Part shown: positions 26,378 to 35,037 of the stretch, piece by piece
Numbering within the stretch: position 1 is the stretch's first letter
How the letters are laid out: each line of letters opens with the position of its first letter
Assembly: GCA_046330395.1 (NCBI GenBank)
Contig: JAXLSS010000001.1
Coordinates: 124,001 to 188,000, forward strand
Length of the DNA: 64,000 bases
Origin: Ga0077560 sp046330395
GTDB lineage: Bacteria > Actinomycetota > Thermoleophilia > Miltoncostaeales > Miltoncostaeaceae
Reading direction: 5' to 3'
Position numbers and translations under genes: made by a program
The notes under the pieces: model-generated
The model's input: the letters and a program-made list of their open reading frames with translations, nothing else
Told to the model about the DNA's origin: nothing
Database searches by the model: none

Positions 26378-26656
26378 ATGGACACCGCTTCTCACACTTC
26401 GAACCTGCTGGAGCAGTTCGGGGACCGGCTGCGCAGCGTGCGCGAGGCCAACGGCCTGAGCCAGCAGCAACTGGGCGACCGGGTGGCCGGCAGCCCCGAC
26501 CCCACCATCGTGGCCCGCTGGGAGGCGGGGCGCGTGCTGCCCCCGCTTGCCGTCATGCACGCGCTGGACCACGTGCTGGGCTTCGATCAGGACACCAAGA
26601 ACCTGTGGCGGCGGGCGATGTCGCAGCACCTGGCCGAGCGGAACGGGCTCGCCTGA
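26378..26656 (+). CDS. Small XRE-family helix-turn-helix protein
   Basis: 92 residues, nearly all one HTH domain: FGDRLRSVREANGLSQQQLGDRV, then PTIVARWEAGRVLPP, then AVMHALDHVLGFDQD. There is no effector domain, so it is a small regulator or an antitoxin-like protein without a visible toxin partner. A purine-poor leader precedes ATG 26378. Targets unknown. Confidence 0.8.
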   Translation: MDTASHTSNLLEQFGDRLRSVREANGLSQQQLGDRVAGSPDPTIVARWEAGRVLPPLAVMHALDHVLGFDQDTKNLWRRAMSQHLAERNGLA

Positions 26657-26678
26657 GCCCGTCCCGCCCGGGCGCTGT

Positions 26679-27490
26679 TCAGCGGTACCCCCACCTGACC
26701 AGCGTGCGCAGGATGGTGCGCAGCATCCGCGGGTTGCGGTGTCCCTCGGCCAGCTTGGCGCGGCGCACCGCGGCGGGCTTCTGACCGGCGATGGCCGCGG
26801 TGGCGATGTACGCGGCCAGGGCGTCCGCCGGGGCGCCGAAGGAGCGGGCGCGCACGTAGGTCTTCCAGTAGTCCTTGAGCTGCTTGGCGAAGTAGGCGGG
26901 GAACTGGCGGCTGGTGTCCACGAACGCGCCCGCGCGGAAGTTCCACACCTCCGGTGGGAACACGGAGGCCACGTACGGGTCGCCGAACGCGTACGCGAAG
27001 CGGTCGTCGAACCCGGCGAACTCCGGCACGCCGTCCTTGTTGAGGTCCTTCAGCGTGGGGCACGTCGCCCCACTGCTGGATGCGCAGCTGGTAGGCGCTC
27101 GCCGCGGCGGAGTACCACACCACGCGGGTGTCGAAGCAGCAGTGGGCGCCGCCGGTGAAGTCCTCCAGCACCACCTCGGCGATCGCCGTCGCTGTCCAGG
27201 TCGCGCACCTGCAGTGCCGTGGGCGGGTCCAGGATGACGGGGAACTGGAACTTGAGCTGCGCGTTGCGAACGTGGCCGCCGCGCCGTCGTCGCGCGTCAC
27301 CTGCAGCCGCACCGCGGTGACGTCCACCGGCGTGTTCTTCTGAAGTGCGGGGCCGTGTACGTGAGCGTGGCGTGCGTGGTGCCGTAGCCGGTCACCGTCA
27401 CCGAGCGGGTCACGGCGGCGGCGCTGCCGGCAACTGGCCAGGGCCGGCGGCGACGGTGGCGGACAGGATGAGTGGGCGAAGTCGTGTCAT
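26679..27490 (-). pseudogene. Secreted calcium-loop-type protein, frameshifted
   Basis: Three reading frames must be joined to recover a plausible protein. The N-terminus starts at ATG 27490 (TRLRPLILSATVAAGPG, a signal peptide). The middle contains IAEVVLEDFTGGAHCCFDTRVVWYS, and the end is PEFAGFDDRFAYAFGDPYVASVF, then YWKTYVRARSF. The D-L-D-x-D-G-like segment before AEVVLED resembles FG-GAP/VCBS calcium loops of a known secreted actinobacterial type. Frame breaks lie near 27040-27060, 27185-27240 and 27420. Because the pieces are well conserved, I favour sequencing indels over true decay. A TAGGGT box precedes the start. Confidence 0.6.
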
Positions 27491-27497
27491 GCGGGCG

Positions 27498-27503
27498 ACC
27501 CTA
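27498..27503 (-). promoter_or_regulatory. -10 box for leaderless secreted-protein gene
   Basis: On the minus strand TAGGGT is followed after seven bases by ATG 27490. Confidence 0.4.
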
Positions 27504-27599
27504 CCCCAGCCCCGCGGGGACGGCCAGCGGACCCTCATACCGCGTCGGGCAAACTGCGGATGCCGGGGCGGCGGTGTTCGTGAAAGGCTGATCGCCGGG

Positions 27600-28187
27600 A
27601 TGTTCCAGGTGCGCATTCACGGACGGGGCGGGCAGGGGGTGGTCACCGCGGCGGAGATGCTGTCGGTGGCGGCCTTCAGCGAGGGCCACGAGGCGCAGGC
27701 GTTCCCCAGCTTCGGCTCGGAGCGCACCGGCGCGCCGGTGGTGGCGTTCTGCCGCATCAGCGACCGGCCCATCCGCACGCGCGAGCCCATCGCGGCCCCG
27801 GACGCCCTCATCGTGCAGGACGCCACCCTGCTGCATCAGGTGGACGTGTTCAGCGGGCTGGTGCCGGACGGCTACATCCTCATCAACACGGCGCGCACCT
27901 TCGACCAGCTGGGGGTGGGGGAGCTGACGGCGCGGTTCCGTCACGAGCGCCTGCTCACCGTGCCCGCCACCGAGATCGCACTGCGGCACCTGGGCCGCCC
28001 CATCCCCAACGCCGTGCTGCTGGGCGGGCTGTGCGCCATCAGCGGGGTCATCACGCTCACCTCGCTGGCCGACGCCATCCGCGAGCGGTTCGCGGGGGAT
28101 CTGGCCACGGCCAACGTGGCGGCGGCAACCGAGGCGCACGACTGGGTGCGCCGTGAGATGCGGGAGCTCAGCGATGCCACCGCGTAG
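27600..28187 (+). CDS. 2-oxoacid:ferredoxin oxidoreductase, gamma subunit
   Basis: 195 residues matching domain III of pyruvate/2-oxoacid:ferredoxin oxidoreductases (VRIHGRGGQGVVTAAEMLSVAA, FPSFGSERTGAPVVAFCR, then NAVLLGGLCAISGV). It is the first gene of a four-gene operon and its end overlaps the alpha-subunit start by 14 bases. The complex would oxidatively decarboxylate a 2-oxoacid with CoA to acyl-CoA, CO2 and reduced ferredoxin. Confidence 0.9.
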   Translation: MFQVRIHGRGGQGVVTAAEMLSVAAFSEGHEAQAFPSFGSERTGAPVVAFCRISDRPIRTREPIAAPDALIVQDATLLHQVDVFSGLVPDGYILINTARTFDQLGVGELTARFRHERLLTVPATEIALRHLGRPIPNAVLLGGLCAISGVITLTSLADAIRERFAGDLATANVAAATEAHDWVRREMRELSDATA

Positions 28188-29454
28188 GCAGATGGAGGGG
28201 TCACGCGGCGTGGCCGAGGCGGTGGCCGCCTGCCGGCCGCACGTGGTGTGCGCCTACCCCATCACCCCCCAGACGCACATCGTCGAGGCGCTCGGGGCCA
28301 TGGTGAAGACCGGGTCGCTGCAGCGGTGCGAGTTCATCAACGTCGAGTCCGAGTTCGCCGCCATGTCGGTGGCCATCGGCGCGTCGGCGACGGGGGGAAG
28401 GGCGTACACCGCCACCGCCAGCCAGGGCCTGCTGTTCATGGCGGAGGCCCTGTACAACGCCAGCGGCCTGGGGCTGCCCATCGTGATGACCGTGGCCAAC
28501 CGGGCCATCGGCGCGCCCATCAACATCTGGAACGACCACAGCGACGCCATGAGCCAGCGCGACTCCGGCTGGATCCAGCTGTACGCCGAGACCAACCAGG
28601 AGGCCATCGACCTGCACATCCAGGCGTTCCGGCTGGCCGAGGAGGTGTCGGTGCCGGTGATGGTGTGCATGGACGGCTTCGTGCTGACCCACGCCGTGGA
28701 GGGGCTGGAGGTGCCCGACCAGGAGGCCGTCGACGCCTTCCTCCCCCCGTTCCACCCCCGCCAGGTGCTCGACCCGGAGGCGCCCATCAGCCTTGGCGCC
28801 ATGGTGGGCCCGGAGGCGTTCACCGAGGTGCGCTACCTGTCGTTCCACCGCCAGCAGATCGCGCTTGAGCGCATCCCGGCCATCGCCGACGAGTTCGCGC
28901 AGGCGTTCGGGCGGCGCAGCGGCGGCCTGCTGCACACCTACCGGTGCGAGGACGCCACCACCATCGTGCTGGCGCTGGGCTCGGTGTTGGGCACCCTCAA
29001 GGACACGGTGGACGAGCTGCGCGAGGCGGGGCACCGCATCGGGGTGGTGGGACTCACCTCGTTCCGGCCGTTCCCCGTGGGGGCGGTGCGCGAGGCCCTG
29101 CGCCGGGCCGAGCGGGTGATCGTGCTGGAACGCGCCTTCTCGGTGGGCATCGGCGGCATCGTGTCGGGCAACGTGCACACGTCGCTCACCGGCCTCACCC
29201 CGCGCTACTGGCACACGGTGATCGCGGGCCTGGGCGGCCGCCCCATCACCACCGCCTCGCTGCGCACCATGATCCTGAGCGCCCTGGACGGCAGGCTGGA
29301 GCGGCTGTCGTTCCTGGACCTCAACCGCGAGCTGGCGTCGACCGCGAGCTGGCCCGCGTGCAGGCGGGGCCGCGCTCGGGGCCGGCCGCCGAGAACATCC
29401 TGCGCGACATCGGCATCGTCGCGGCACGGTCGCACTAGGGGGAGCGGGGGATGA
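28174..29454 (+). CDS. 2-oxoacid:ferredoxin oxidoreductase, alpha subunit (C-terminal frameshift)
   Basis: About 426 residues as read. It holds the domain I/II signature (VVCAYPITPQTHIVEALG, then RAYTATASQGLLFMAEALYNASG, then ERAFSVGIGGIVSGNV), the thiamine-proximal and transketolase-C parts. The C-terminus becomes Arg/Ser-rich nonsense after about 29340. A one-base shift there restores the family ending RELARVQAGPRSG then AAENILRDIGIVAARSH and a stop at 29436-29438. So the true end is probably 29438, just before the beta start at 29451. ATG 28174 is used; ATG 28192 is also possible. Confidence 0.88.
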   Translation: MPPRRQMEGSRGVAEAVAACRPHVVCAYPITPQTHIVEALGAMVKTGSLQRCEFINVESEFAAMSVAIGASATGGRAYTATASQGLLFMAEALYNASGLGLPIVMTVANRAIGAPINIWNDHSDAMSQRDSGWIQLYAETNQEAIDLHIQAFRLAEEVSVPVMVCMDGFVLTHAVEGLEVPDQEAVDAFLPPFHPRQVLDPEAPISLGAMVGPEAFTEVRYLSFHRQQIALERIPAIADEFAQAFGRRSGGLLHTYRCEDATTIVLALGSVLGTLKDTVDELREAGHRIGVVGLTSFRPFPVGAVREALRRAERVIVLERAFSVGIGGIVSGNVHTSLTGLTPRYWHTVIAGLGGRPITTASLRTMILSALDGRLERLSFLDLNRELASTASWPACRRGRARGRPPRTSCATSASSRHGRTRGSGG

Positions 29455-30452
29455 GCACCCAGGAGATCCGGTACTTCCAGGTGGGCAGCCACGCGGTGGG
29501 CAACCGGCTGCTCGACCCCGAGCAGCGCACGGTGCAGAGCGACCCCCAGCGCGCCAACGCCCTCACCTGCGGGCACCGGGCCTGCCAGGGGTGCGGCGAG
29601 GCGCTGGGCGCGCGCTACGTGGTGGACGCCGCCCTGCGGGTCAGCGACGACAAGCTGGTGGCCGTCAACGCCACCGGGTGCCTGGAGGTGTTCTCCACCC
29701 CCTACCCGGAGACCTCATGGCAGCTGCCGTGGCTGCACTCCCTGTTCGGCAACGCCCCCGCGGTGGCCTCGGGCGTGGCGGCCGCGCTGCGGGCGCAGGG
29801 CCGTGACGACATCCGCGTGATCGCCCAGGGCGGTGACGGCGGCACCGTGGACATCGGCTTCGGCTGCCTGTCCGGCATGTTCGAGCGCAACGACGACGTG
29901 CTGTACGTCTGTTACGACAACCAGGGCTACATGAACACCGGCGTGCAGCGTTCCGGCGCCACCCCGCCGGCGGCCCGCACCGCCACCACCGAGGCGGTGG
30001 GCGAGCACCCCGGCAACCCGTTCCGGCAGGGCAAGGACGTGCCCCGCATCGCCATGGCCCACGGCATCCCGTACGTGGCCACCGCCACGGTTGCCGACCT
30101 GCGCGACCTGGAGGCCAAGACCGAACGCGCCATGGCCCTGCGCGGCGCCCGCTACCTGCACGTGCTGGTGCCGTGCCCGCTGGGCTGGGGCACCCCGTCA
30201 CCCATCACCGTGCAGATGGCGCGGCTGGCCACCCAATGCGGGCTGTTCCCGGTGTTCGAGGCGCACGACGGGGAGGTCACCGGGGTGACGCCCATCCGCC
30301 GCCACGTGCCGGTGGAGGAGTACCTGCGCCCCCAGAAGCGCTTCGCCCACCTGTTCAAACATCCCTCCGGCGCGGAGGCCCTGGCGCAGCTGCAGGCCCT
30401 GGCCGACCGCAACATCGCCCGGTACGGGCTGCTGGAGGAGGGCGCGGCATGA
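29451..30452 (+). CDS. 2-oxoacid:ferredoxin oxidoreductase, beta subunit
   Basis: 333 residues carrying the thiamine diphosphate site (IAQGGDGGTVDIGFGCLSGMFER, then CYDNQGYMNTG) and the cysteines for a proximal 4Fe-4S cluster (CGHRACQGCGE). It is the catalytic TPP subunit. GGGGGAGCGGGGG before ATG 29451 is a Shine-Dalgarno, and the stop overlaps the next start (ATGA). Substrate preference among pyruvate, 2-oxoglutarate and branched 2-oxoacids cannot be read from sequence. Confidence 0.92.
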   Translation: MSTQEIRYFQVGSHAVGNRLLDPEQRTVQSDPQRANALTCGHRACQGCGEALGARYVVDAALRVSDDKLVAVNATGCLEVFSTPYPETSWQLPWLHSLFGNAPAVASGVAAALRAQGRDDIRVIAQGGDGGTVDIGFGCLSGMFERNDDVLYVCYDNQGYMNTGVQRSGATPPAARTATTEAVGEHPGNPFRQGKDVPRIAMAHGIPYVATATVADLRDLEAKTERAMALRGARYLHVLVPCPLGWGTPSPITVQMARLATQCGLFPVFEAHDGEVTGVTPIRRHVPVEEYLRPQKRFAHLFKHPSGAEALAQLQALADRNIARYGLLEEGAA

Positions 30453-32083
30453 GCTCCCAGGATCAGCGCCCCTTCGCCATCTCCCTGGACGTGGGCACCA
30501 GCCGCGCCAACCACACCGGCAGCTGGCGCACCGAGCGCCCCGAGTACGTGCGGCACCTGCCGCCCTGCAACAGCGTGTGCCCCGCCGCCGAGGACGTGCA
30601 GGGCTGGCTGTACCACGCCGAATCCGGCGACTACGAGGCGGCGTGGCGCACCATCGTGGCCGACAACCCCTTCCCCGCGGTGATGGGGCGCGTGTGTTAC
30701 CACCCGTGCGAGACCGCCTGCAACCGCGCCCAACTGGACGAGGCCGTGGGCATCAACAGCGTGGAGCGGTTCCTGGGCGACCTGGCCATCGAGCGCGGCT
30801 GGGCCCTGCCCGATGCCGCCGCCGACACCGGCAAGCGGGTGATGGTGGTGGGTGCCGGGCCGTCCGGGCTGGCCGCCGCGTACCACCTGCGCCGGCTGGG
30901 CCACGAGGTGCACATCCACGACGCGGCCGACGCCCCCGGCGGCATGATGCGCTACGGCATCCCCCGCTACCGGCTGCCCCGCGAGGTGCTGGACGCCGAG
31001 ATCGACCGCATCCGCGCGCTGGGCGTGCGGATGCACCTCGGCGCGCACGTGGTGGACCTGCGGGCCGCCATGCGCGACGGCGGGTTCGACGCCGCGTTCC
31101 TGGCGGTGGGTGCGGGGGTGGGGCGCAACGCCAACATCCCCGCCGGCGCGGCCGCCAAGGTGATCGACGCCGTGGCCTTCCTGCACGAGATGGAGGGGGC
31201 GGAGCCGCCGCAGATCGGCCGGCGGGTGGTGGTGTACGGCGGCGGCGACACCGCGGTGGACGCGGCGCGCACGGCCAAGCGCCTGGGCGGTGAACCGCTG
31301 ATCGTGTACCGGCGCACCCGCGACCGCATGCCCGCCCAGGACTTCGAGGTGCGGGAGGCCGAGGAGGAGGGTGTGCTGGTGCGGTGGCTGTCCACCATCC
31401 AGCACGTGGACGTCGGCGAGATCACCGTGGAGCGCATGGCGCTGGACGACGCGGGGTTCCCGCAGCCCACCGGCGAGACGGAGACCCTGGAGGCCGACAC
31501 CGTGATCCTGGCCTTGGGCCAGGACACCGACCTGTCGCTGGTGCGTGACCTGGACGGCGTGGAGGTGGCCGACGGGGTGGTGCGGGTGGGGCCCGACATG
31601 ATGACCGGCCACGCGGGGGTCTTCGCCGGCGGCGACATGGTGCCCGCCGAGCGCACCGTCACCACCGCGGTGGGCCACGGCCGGCTGGCCGCCCGCCACG
31701 TGGACGCCTGGCTGCGCGGCACCACCCACACGCCGGCGCAGCGGCCGCCGGTGGCCGGGTTCGCCTCGCTCAACACCTGGTACTACTCCGACGCCTCGCG
31801 TACCGTGCGCCCCCACCTGGAGGCGGCGCGGCGGGCGTCCACGTTCGCCGAGGTGGTGGAGGGCCTGGACGCCTCCAACGCCCTGTTCGAGGCGCGGCGC
31901 TGCCTGTCGTGCGGCAACTGCTTCGAGTGCGACAACTGCTACGGGGTGTGCCCCGACAACGCCGTCATCAAGCTGGGGCCGGGCAAGGGCTACGCCTTCA
32001 ACCTGGACTACTGCAAGGGCTGCGGGGTGTGCGTCACCGAGTGCCCCTGCGGCGCGATCACCACGGTCCCCGAGCCGGAGTGA
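30449..32083 (+). CDS. GltD-like flavoprotein fused to a 2[4Fe-4S] ferredoxin domain
   Basis: 544 residues with three parts. Residues about 25-110 carry the Cys pattern of the GltD/DPD N-terminal Fe-S domain (CNSVCP then CYHPCETAC). The middle is an NAD(P)H/FAD oxidoreductase (VVGAGPSGLAAAYHL for FAD, VVYGGGDTAVDAARTA for NAD(P)H). The end is a bacterial 2[4Fe-4S] ferredoxin (CLSCGNCFECDNCYGVCP then CKGCGVCVTECPCG). Its place at the end of the 2-oxoacid oxidoreductase operon suggests it is the delta subunit and links the enzyme to the NAD(P)H pool. Such a combined GltD/ferredoxin subunit is uncommon and central to how this complex disposes of electrons. Confidence 0.88.
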   Translation: MSSQDQRPFAISLDVGTSRANHTGSWRTERPEYVRHLPPCNSVCPAAEDVQGWLYHAESGDYEAAWRTIVADNPFPAVMGRVCYHPCETACNRAQLDEAVGINSVERFLGDLAIERGWALPDAAADTGKRVMVVGAGPSGLAAAYHLRRLGHEVHIHDAADAPGGMMRYGIPRYRLPREVLDAEIDRIRALGVRMHLGAHVVDLRAAMRDGGFDAAFLAVGAGVGRNANIPAGAAAKVIDAVAFLHEMEGAEPPQIGRRVVVYGGGDTAVDAARTAKRLGGEPLIVYRRTRDRMPAQDFEVREAEEEGVLVRWLSTIQHVDVGEITVERMALDDAGFPQPTGETETLEADTVILALGQDTDLSLVRDLDGVEVADGVVRVGPDMMTGHAGVFAGGDMVPAERTVTTAVGHGRLAARHVDAWLRGTTHTPAQRPPVAGFASLNTWYYSDASRTVRPHLEAARRASTFAEVVEGLDASNALFEARRCLSCGNCFECDNCYGVCPDNAVIKLGPGKGYAFNLDYCKGCGVCVTECPCGAITTVPEPE

Positions 32084-32110
32084 CCACCCGTCCGCAGTCC
32101 CGGCCGTGCG

Positions 32111-32207
32111 ATGAGCGGGGGGCGCGCTGGTCAACCCCGTCCTGATCGCGGTGGTGCTGCTGATCCTGCTGATCGCGGGCGCGGTCCTCTGGCGGGCCGG
32201 GCGTTAG
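32111..32207 (+). pseudogene. Possible small single-span membrane protein with a G-run frameshift
   Basis: ATG 32111 opens MSGG, and if one G is dropped from the following six-G run the frame continues as ALVNPVLIAVVLLILLIAG then VLWRAGR and stops at TAG 32205-32207. Read without the correction, only a CTG-started 26-residue frame remains. A single transmembrane helix with a basic end would result. The need for exactly one base in a homopolymer suggests a sequencing error rather than a non-gene. Confidence 0.3.
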
Positions 32208-32210
32208 GGT
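32205..32210 (+). promoter_or_regulatory. -10 box for leaderless SHOCT protein
   Basis: TAGGGT is followed after six bases by ATG 32217. Confidence 0.4.
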
Positions 32211-32216
32211 TCGCGC

Positions 32217-32426
32217 ATGGACTTCAGCCCGGTGCAGCTGGTGATGGTGGTGATCCTGGTGATCGGCGTGTTCACCTGGCGCGCCAGCCGCCACCGGCCG
32301 CCGCGACCGCCGGTGGCGCCGAGCGAGACCCCCGTCCAGGTGCTGGAGCGCCGCCTGGCCGCCGGCGAGATCACCGCCGAGGAGTTCGACCGGCTGCGCG
32401 CCCGTATCACCTCGCCGCCCCGCTGA
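32217..32426 (+). CDS. SHOCT-domain small membrane protein
   Basis: 69 residues: one N-terminal transmembrane helix (LVMVVILVIGVFTW) then the SHOCT motif VLERRLAAGEITAEEFDRLRARI, a short amphipathic helix pair found at the ends of many actinobacterial membrane proteins. SHOCT may mediate oligomerisation or targeting. The gene is convergent with the AcuC-like gene. Function unknown. Confidence 0.8.
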   Translation: MDFSPVQLVMVVILVIGVFTWRASRHRPPRPPVAPSETPVQVLERRLAAGEITAEEFDRLRARITSPPR

Positions 32427-32434
32427 CCCGGCCC

Positions 32435-33613
32435 TCAGGGGCTCAGGACCGGGAAGAAGCGCGACAGCGCGATGCGGGTCTCCAGGATGGCGCGGTCGGT
32501 GCCCGCCCGGGCGGCGTCGTCGCGGTCGGTGTCCGGGGCCGGGCCCTCGTCCTCCACCCACCCGTGCGGCACCACCTCGGCCCCGGCCTCCACCATGGCC
32601 GCGCGCCAGGCCTCGGGAACGGGATCGGCCACCGTCACGCCGGCCATCTCCGCGCCCAGGGCGGCCCAGGCCCGTGGCGGCGCCAGCAGCGGGTTGTAGC
32701 CGCCACCGCCCATCGCCACCCAGCGGCCACCGCACACGGCATCCGCCAGCTGCCGCAGCGCGCGCCACAGCTCCGGGTACAGCGGCATGGTGGTGAGCTG
32801 GTGCGACAGCGGGTCGGCGTGGTGATGGTCCACGCCGTTCTGGGTGACGATGACATCGGGCGCGAACGCCGTGACCACCGGGATCACCACCTCGGCCATG
32901 GCGCGTCGGTAGGCGTCGTCACCGGCGAACGGCGGCAGCGCCACGTTGACGGCCGACCCGGGGGCCTGGGCGCCGCCCGTCTCGGCCGGGAACCCCGAGC
33001 CGGGGAACAGATGGCGCCCCGTCTCGTGCACCGACACGGTCAGCACCCGCGGCTCGTCGTAGAACATCCACTGGGTGCCGTTGCCGTGATGCACGTCCAG
33101 GTCGATGTACGCCACCCGATCCATGCCGGCGTCCAGCAGCGCCCGGATGGCCACGGCCGTCTCGTTGTAGATGCCGAACCCCTGGGCCTGGTTGGCCAGG
33201 CCATGGTGGGCGCCGCCGCTCGGCGCGAACGCGCGCACGGCCTCGCCGCGGGCCACGGCCACGGCGGCCCGGGCAACCGCCGCACACGAGCGGGCGCTGT
33301 CCTCATGCATGCCCGGGTAGGCGTTGTTGTCGCCGCCGATGCCCCACTGCCGCGCCTCGGGCTCGGCCGCCAGGACGGGCGTGGCCGAGTACCGGCGGAT
33401 CGCACGGATGAACGCGGGGGCGAACACCCGCGCCAGCTCATCGTCGGCCAGCGGCCCGGGGGCCGCTTCGGTGGCCACGCCGGGCGCGTCCAGGATGCCC
33501 GCCTCGCGCATCAGCCGCACGGCCAGTTGGTGGCGGCGCTGATCGGTGGGATGGTCGCCCCCGAAGCGCATCCCCAGCTCGTCGGAGTGCACCACCAGCA
33601 GGTCGTGGCTCAC
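32435..33613 (-). CDS. AcuC/histone-deacetylase family protein
   Basis: 392 residues in the arginase/deacetylase fold. Zinc and catalytic residues are visible: GGAHHG (the His pair), YIDLDVHHGNGTQW (D-x-D-x-H-H) and NGVDHHHADPL. The C-terminal family phrase MGGGGYNPLLAPPRAW is intact. In bacteria AcuC deacetylates acetyl-CoA synthetase and similar enzymes, so it likely controls acetate or acyl-CoA metabolism. The start GTG 33613 gives the usual length; the frame is open upstream. It may form a minus-strand operon with the cupin gene 19 bases upstream. Confidence 0.88.
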   Translation of the reverse strand: MSHDLLVVHSDELGMRFGGDHPTDQRRHQLAVRLMREAGILDAPGVATEAAPGPLADDELARVFAPAFIRAIRRYSATPVLAAEPEARQWGIGGDNNAYPGMHEDSARSCAAVARAAVAVARGEAVRAFAPSGGAHHGLANQAQGFGIYNETAVAIRALLDAGMDRVAYIDLDVHHGNGTQWMFYDEPRVLTVSVHETGRHLFPGSGFPAETGGAQAPGSAVNVALPPFAGDDAYRRAMAEVVIPVVTAFAPDVIVTQNGVDHHHADPLSHQLTTMPLYPELWRALRQLADAVCGGRWVAMGGGGYNPLLAPPRAWAALGAEMAGVTVADPVPEAWRAAMVEAGAEVVPHGWVEDEGPAPDTDRDDAARAGTDRAILETRIALSRFFPVLSP

Positions 33614-33632
33614 CGGCCCCCCGGAGGGGTCG

Positions 33633-34118
33633 TCATCGCATCGGCCACGGCAGGGTGGTGGGTTCCTCGTCGCCGGGGCAATCGGCGTACGCCTCCGCCG
33701 GGCTGTCGGTGGGGGTGTCCACCGAGGCACCGTGGCGTGCAGCCACCGCGCTCACCGGGTAGTGGATGGTCTCATCCGGTCGCTTCGCGCCGATGCACAG
33801 CAGCGCGCACGGCCCGTCGCCGGCGCCCACGAAGATGTGCGGGGTGCCTCCCGGGCAGTGGAAGAAGTCCCAGGTGCGCATGGGGTGCTCGACATCGTCG
33901 ACGATGGCCACGCACTCCCCGTGCAGCACCAGGAAGTCCTCCTGGCCACTCTCGTGGTGATACCGGCCGTTGGCCTCGCCGGGCTGTAGCACCGTGATGT
34001 TCATGCCGGTGTCGCGGAACGGCGCGTCGCGCGGGGCGAGGCGGAAGTAGGCGCCGAAGTACCCGTCGGTGAAGGCCGGGGTGTCGGCCACGTTGCGGAT
34101 GAACCATGCGTCCGACAT
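33633..34118 (-). CDS. Cupin domain protein
   Basis: 161 residues in a single cupin barrel. The first metal motif includes GRYHHESGQEDFLVLHGE (two His, Glu) and the second includes MRTWDFFHCPGGTPHIFVGAG. It is likely a metal-dependent dioxygenase or isomerase, or a small-molecule binder, but the partner is unknown. It is transcribed ahead of the AcuC-like gene. A TAGTGT box lies six bases before ATG 34118, so it appears leaderless. Confidence 0.82.
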   Translation of the reverse strand: MSDAWFIRNVADTPAFTDGYFGAYFRLAPRDAPFRDTGMNITVLQPGEANGRYHHESGQEDFLVLHGECVAIVDDVEHPMRTWDFFHCPGGTPHIFVGAGDGPCALLCIGAKRPDETIHYPVSAVAARHGASVDTPTDSPAEAYADCPGDEEPTTLPWPMR

Positions 34119-34124
34119 TGGCGC

Positions 34125-34130
34125 ACACTA
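34125..34130 (-). promoter_or_regulatory. -10 box for leaderless cupin gene
   Basis: On the minus strand TAGTGT is followed after six bases by ATG 34118. Confidence 0.4.
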
Positions 34131-34235
34131 CCCCGCGGACACGGCGGGTGGACCAGGCGGCGTCGCCGGGTCGTTTGACCGGCCGTGCGCGGGCCTGGGA
34201 TCCTGCGCACCAGCCCACCGCCGAAGGAGACCACG

Positions 34236-34486
34236 ATGTGCCGCAACATCACGCTGCTCCGCGGGCTCGAGCCCGCCGCCACCCCGGATGAGGTGGAGGC
34301 CGCCGCCCGCCAGTACGTCCGCAGGTCAGCGGGGTAGACCGCCCCTCCGCCGCCACCGAGGAGGCGTTCGAGCACGCCGTGGCCGCGGTGACGCGCATCA
34401 CCGCCGACCTGCTGGGCCAGCTGCCGCCGCGCAAAGTGCGCCCAAGACGGTGCCGCCGCTGCGCCGCCTGCGCCGCCGGCGCCTGA
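34236..34486 (+). pseudogene. DUF2277 protein, frameshifted
   Basis: ATG 34236 (GAAGGAGA just upstream) opens MCRNITLLRGLEPAATPDEVEAAARQYVR, a perfect DUF2277 start, but the frame stops at 34335-34337. One inserted base near 34324 restores VSGVDRPSAATEEAFEHAVAA and the rest of the domain to 34486. The last 20 residues again look out of frame. The function of DUF2277 is unknown. Confidence 0.7.
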
Positions 34487-34492
34487 GGCCCC

Positions 34493-35031
34493 ATGGCGCA
34501 GGGCGTGGTCATCGCGCTGCTGCGCGGCATCAACGTGGGCAAGGCCAACCGCGTGGGGATGGCCGACCTGCGCGCGGCGCTGGAGCAGGCGGGCTACGAG
34601 GGCCCGCGCACGCTGCTGCAGAGCGGCAACGTGGTGGTGCGCGGCACCCCGCCAGGGTGGCGAAGGACGTGGCCGCCGCCGTGGAGGCGGTGGCCGGGTT
34701 CACCCCGCCGGTGGTGACGCGCAGCCTCCCGCAGCTGCGCGCGGCGCTGCAGGCCGACCCCTTCGCCGAGCACGTCACCGACCCCACGCGCATGGTGGTG
34801 GGTTTCCTGGACGGCGCGCCCGCGGCGGGCGCAAAGGACGCCGTGGCCGCCCTGGGCGTGGGTGATGAGCGCATCGCCCTGCTGGGGCGCGAGATCCACG
34901 CCTGGTGCCCCGACGGCCTGCTGCAGGCATCCTGGGCCAGGACCCCGTGGGACAAACTGGTGGGGCGCACGGTGACCACGCGCAACCAGGCCACCCTGGG
35001 CAAGCTGGTGGAGCTGGCCCAGGAGGTCTAG
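34493..35031 (+). pseudogene. DUF1697 protein, frameshifted
   Basis: The N-terminus IALLRGINVGKANRVGMADLRAAL, then RTLLQSGNVVVRG, is the DUF1697 signature. The frame breaks near 34655, and the remainder (RVAKDVAAAVEAVAGF to LGKLVELAQEV) is in the next frame, ending at 35031. Both halves are well conserved, so one missing base is enough. The family is an uncharacterised actinobacterial protein of about 175-180 residues. It follows the DUF2277 gene by 6 bases and is likely in the same operon. Confidence 0.75.
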
Positions 35032-35037
35032 TTGCGG

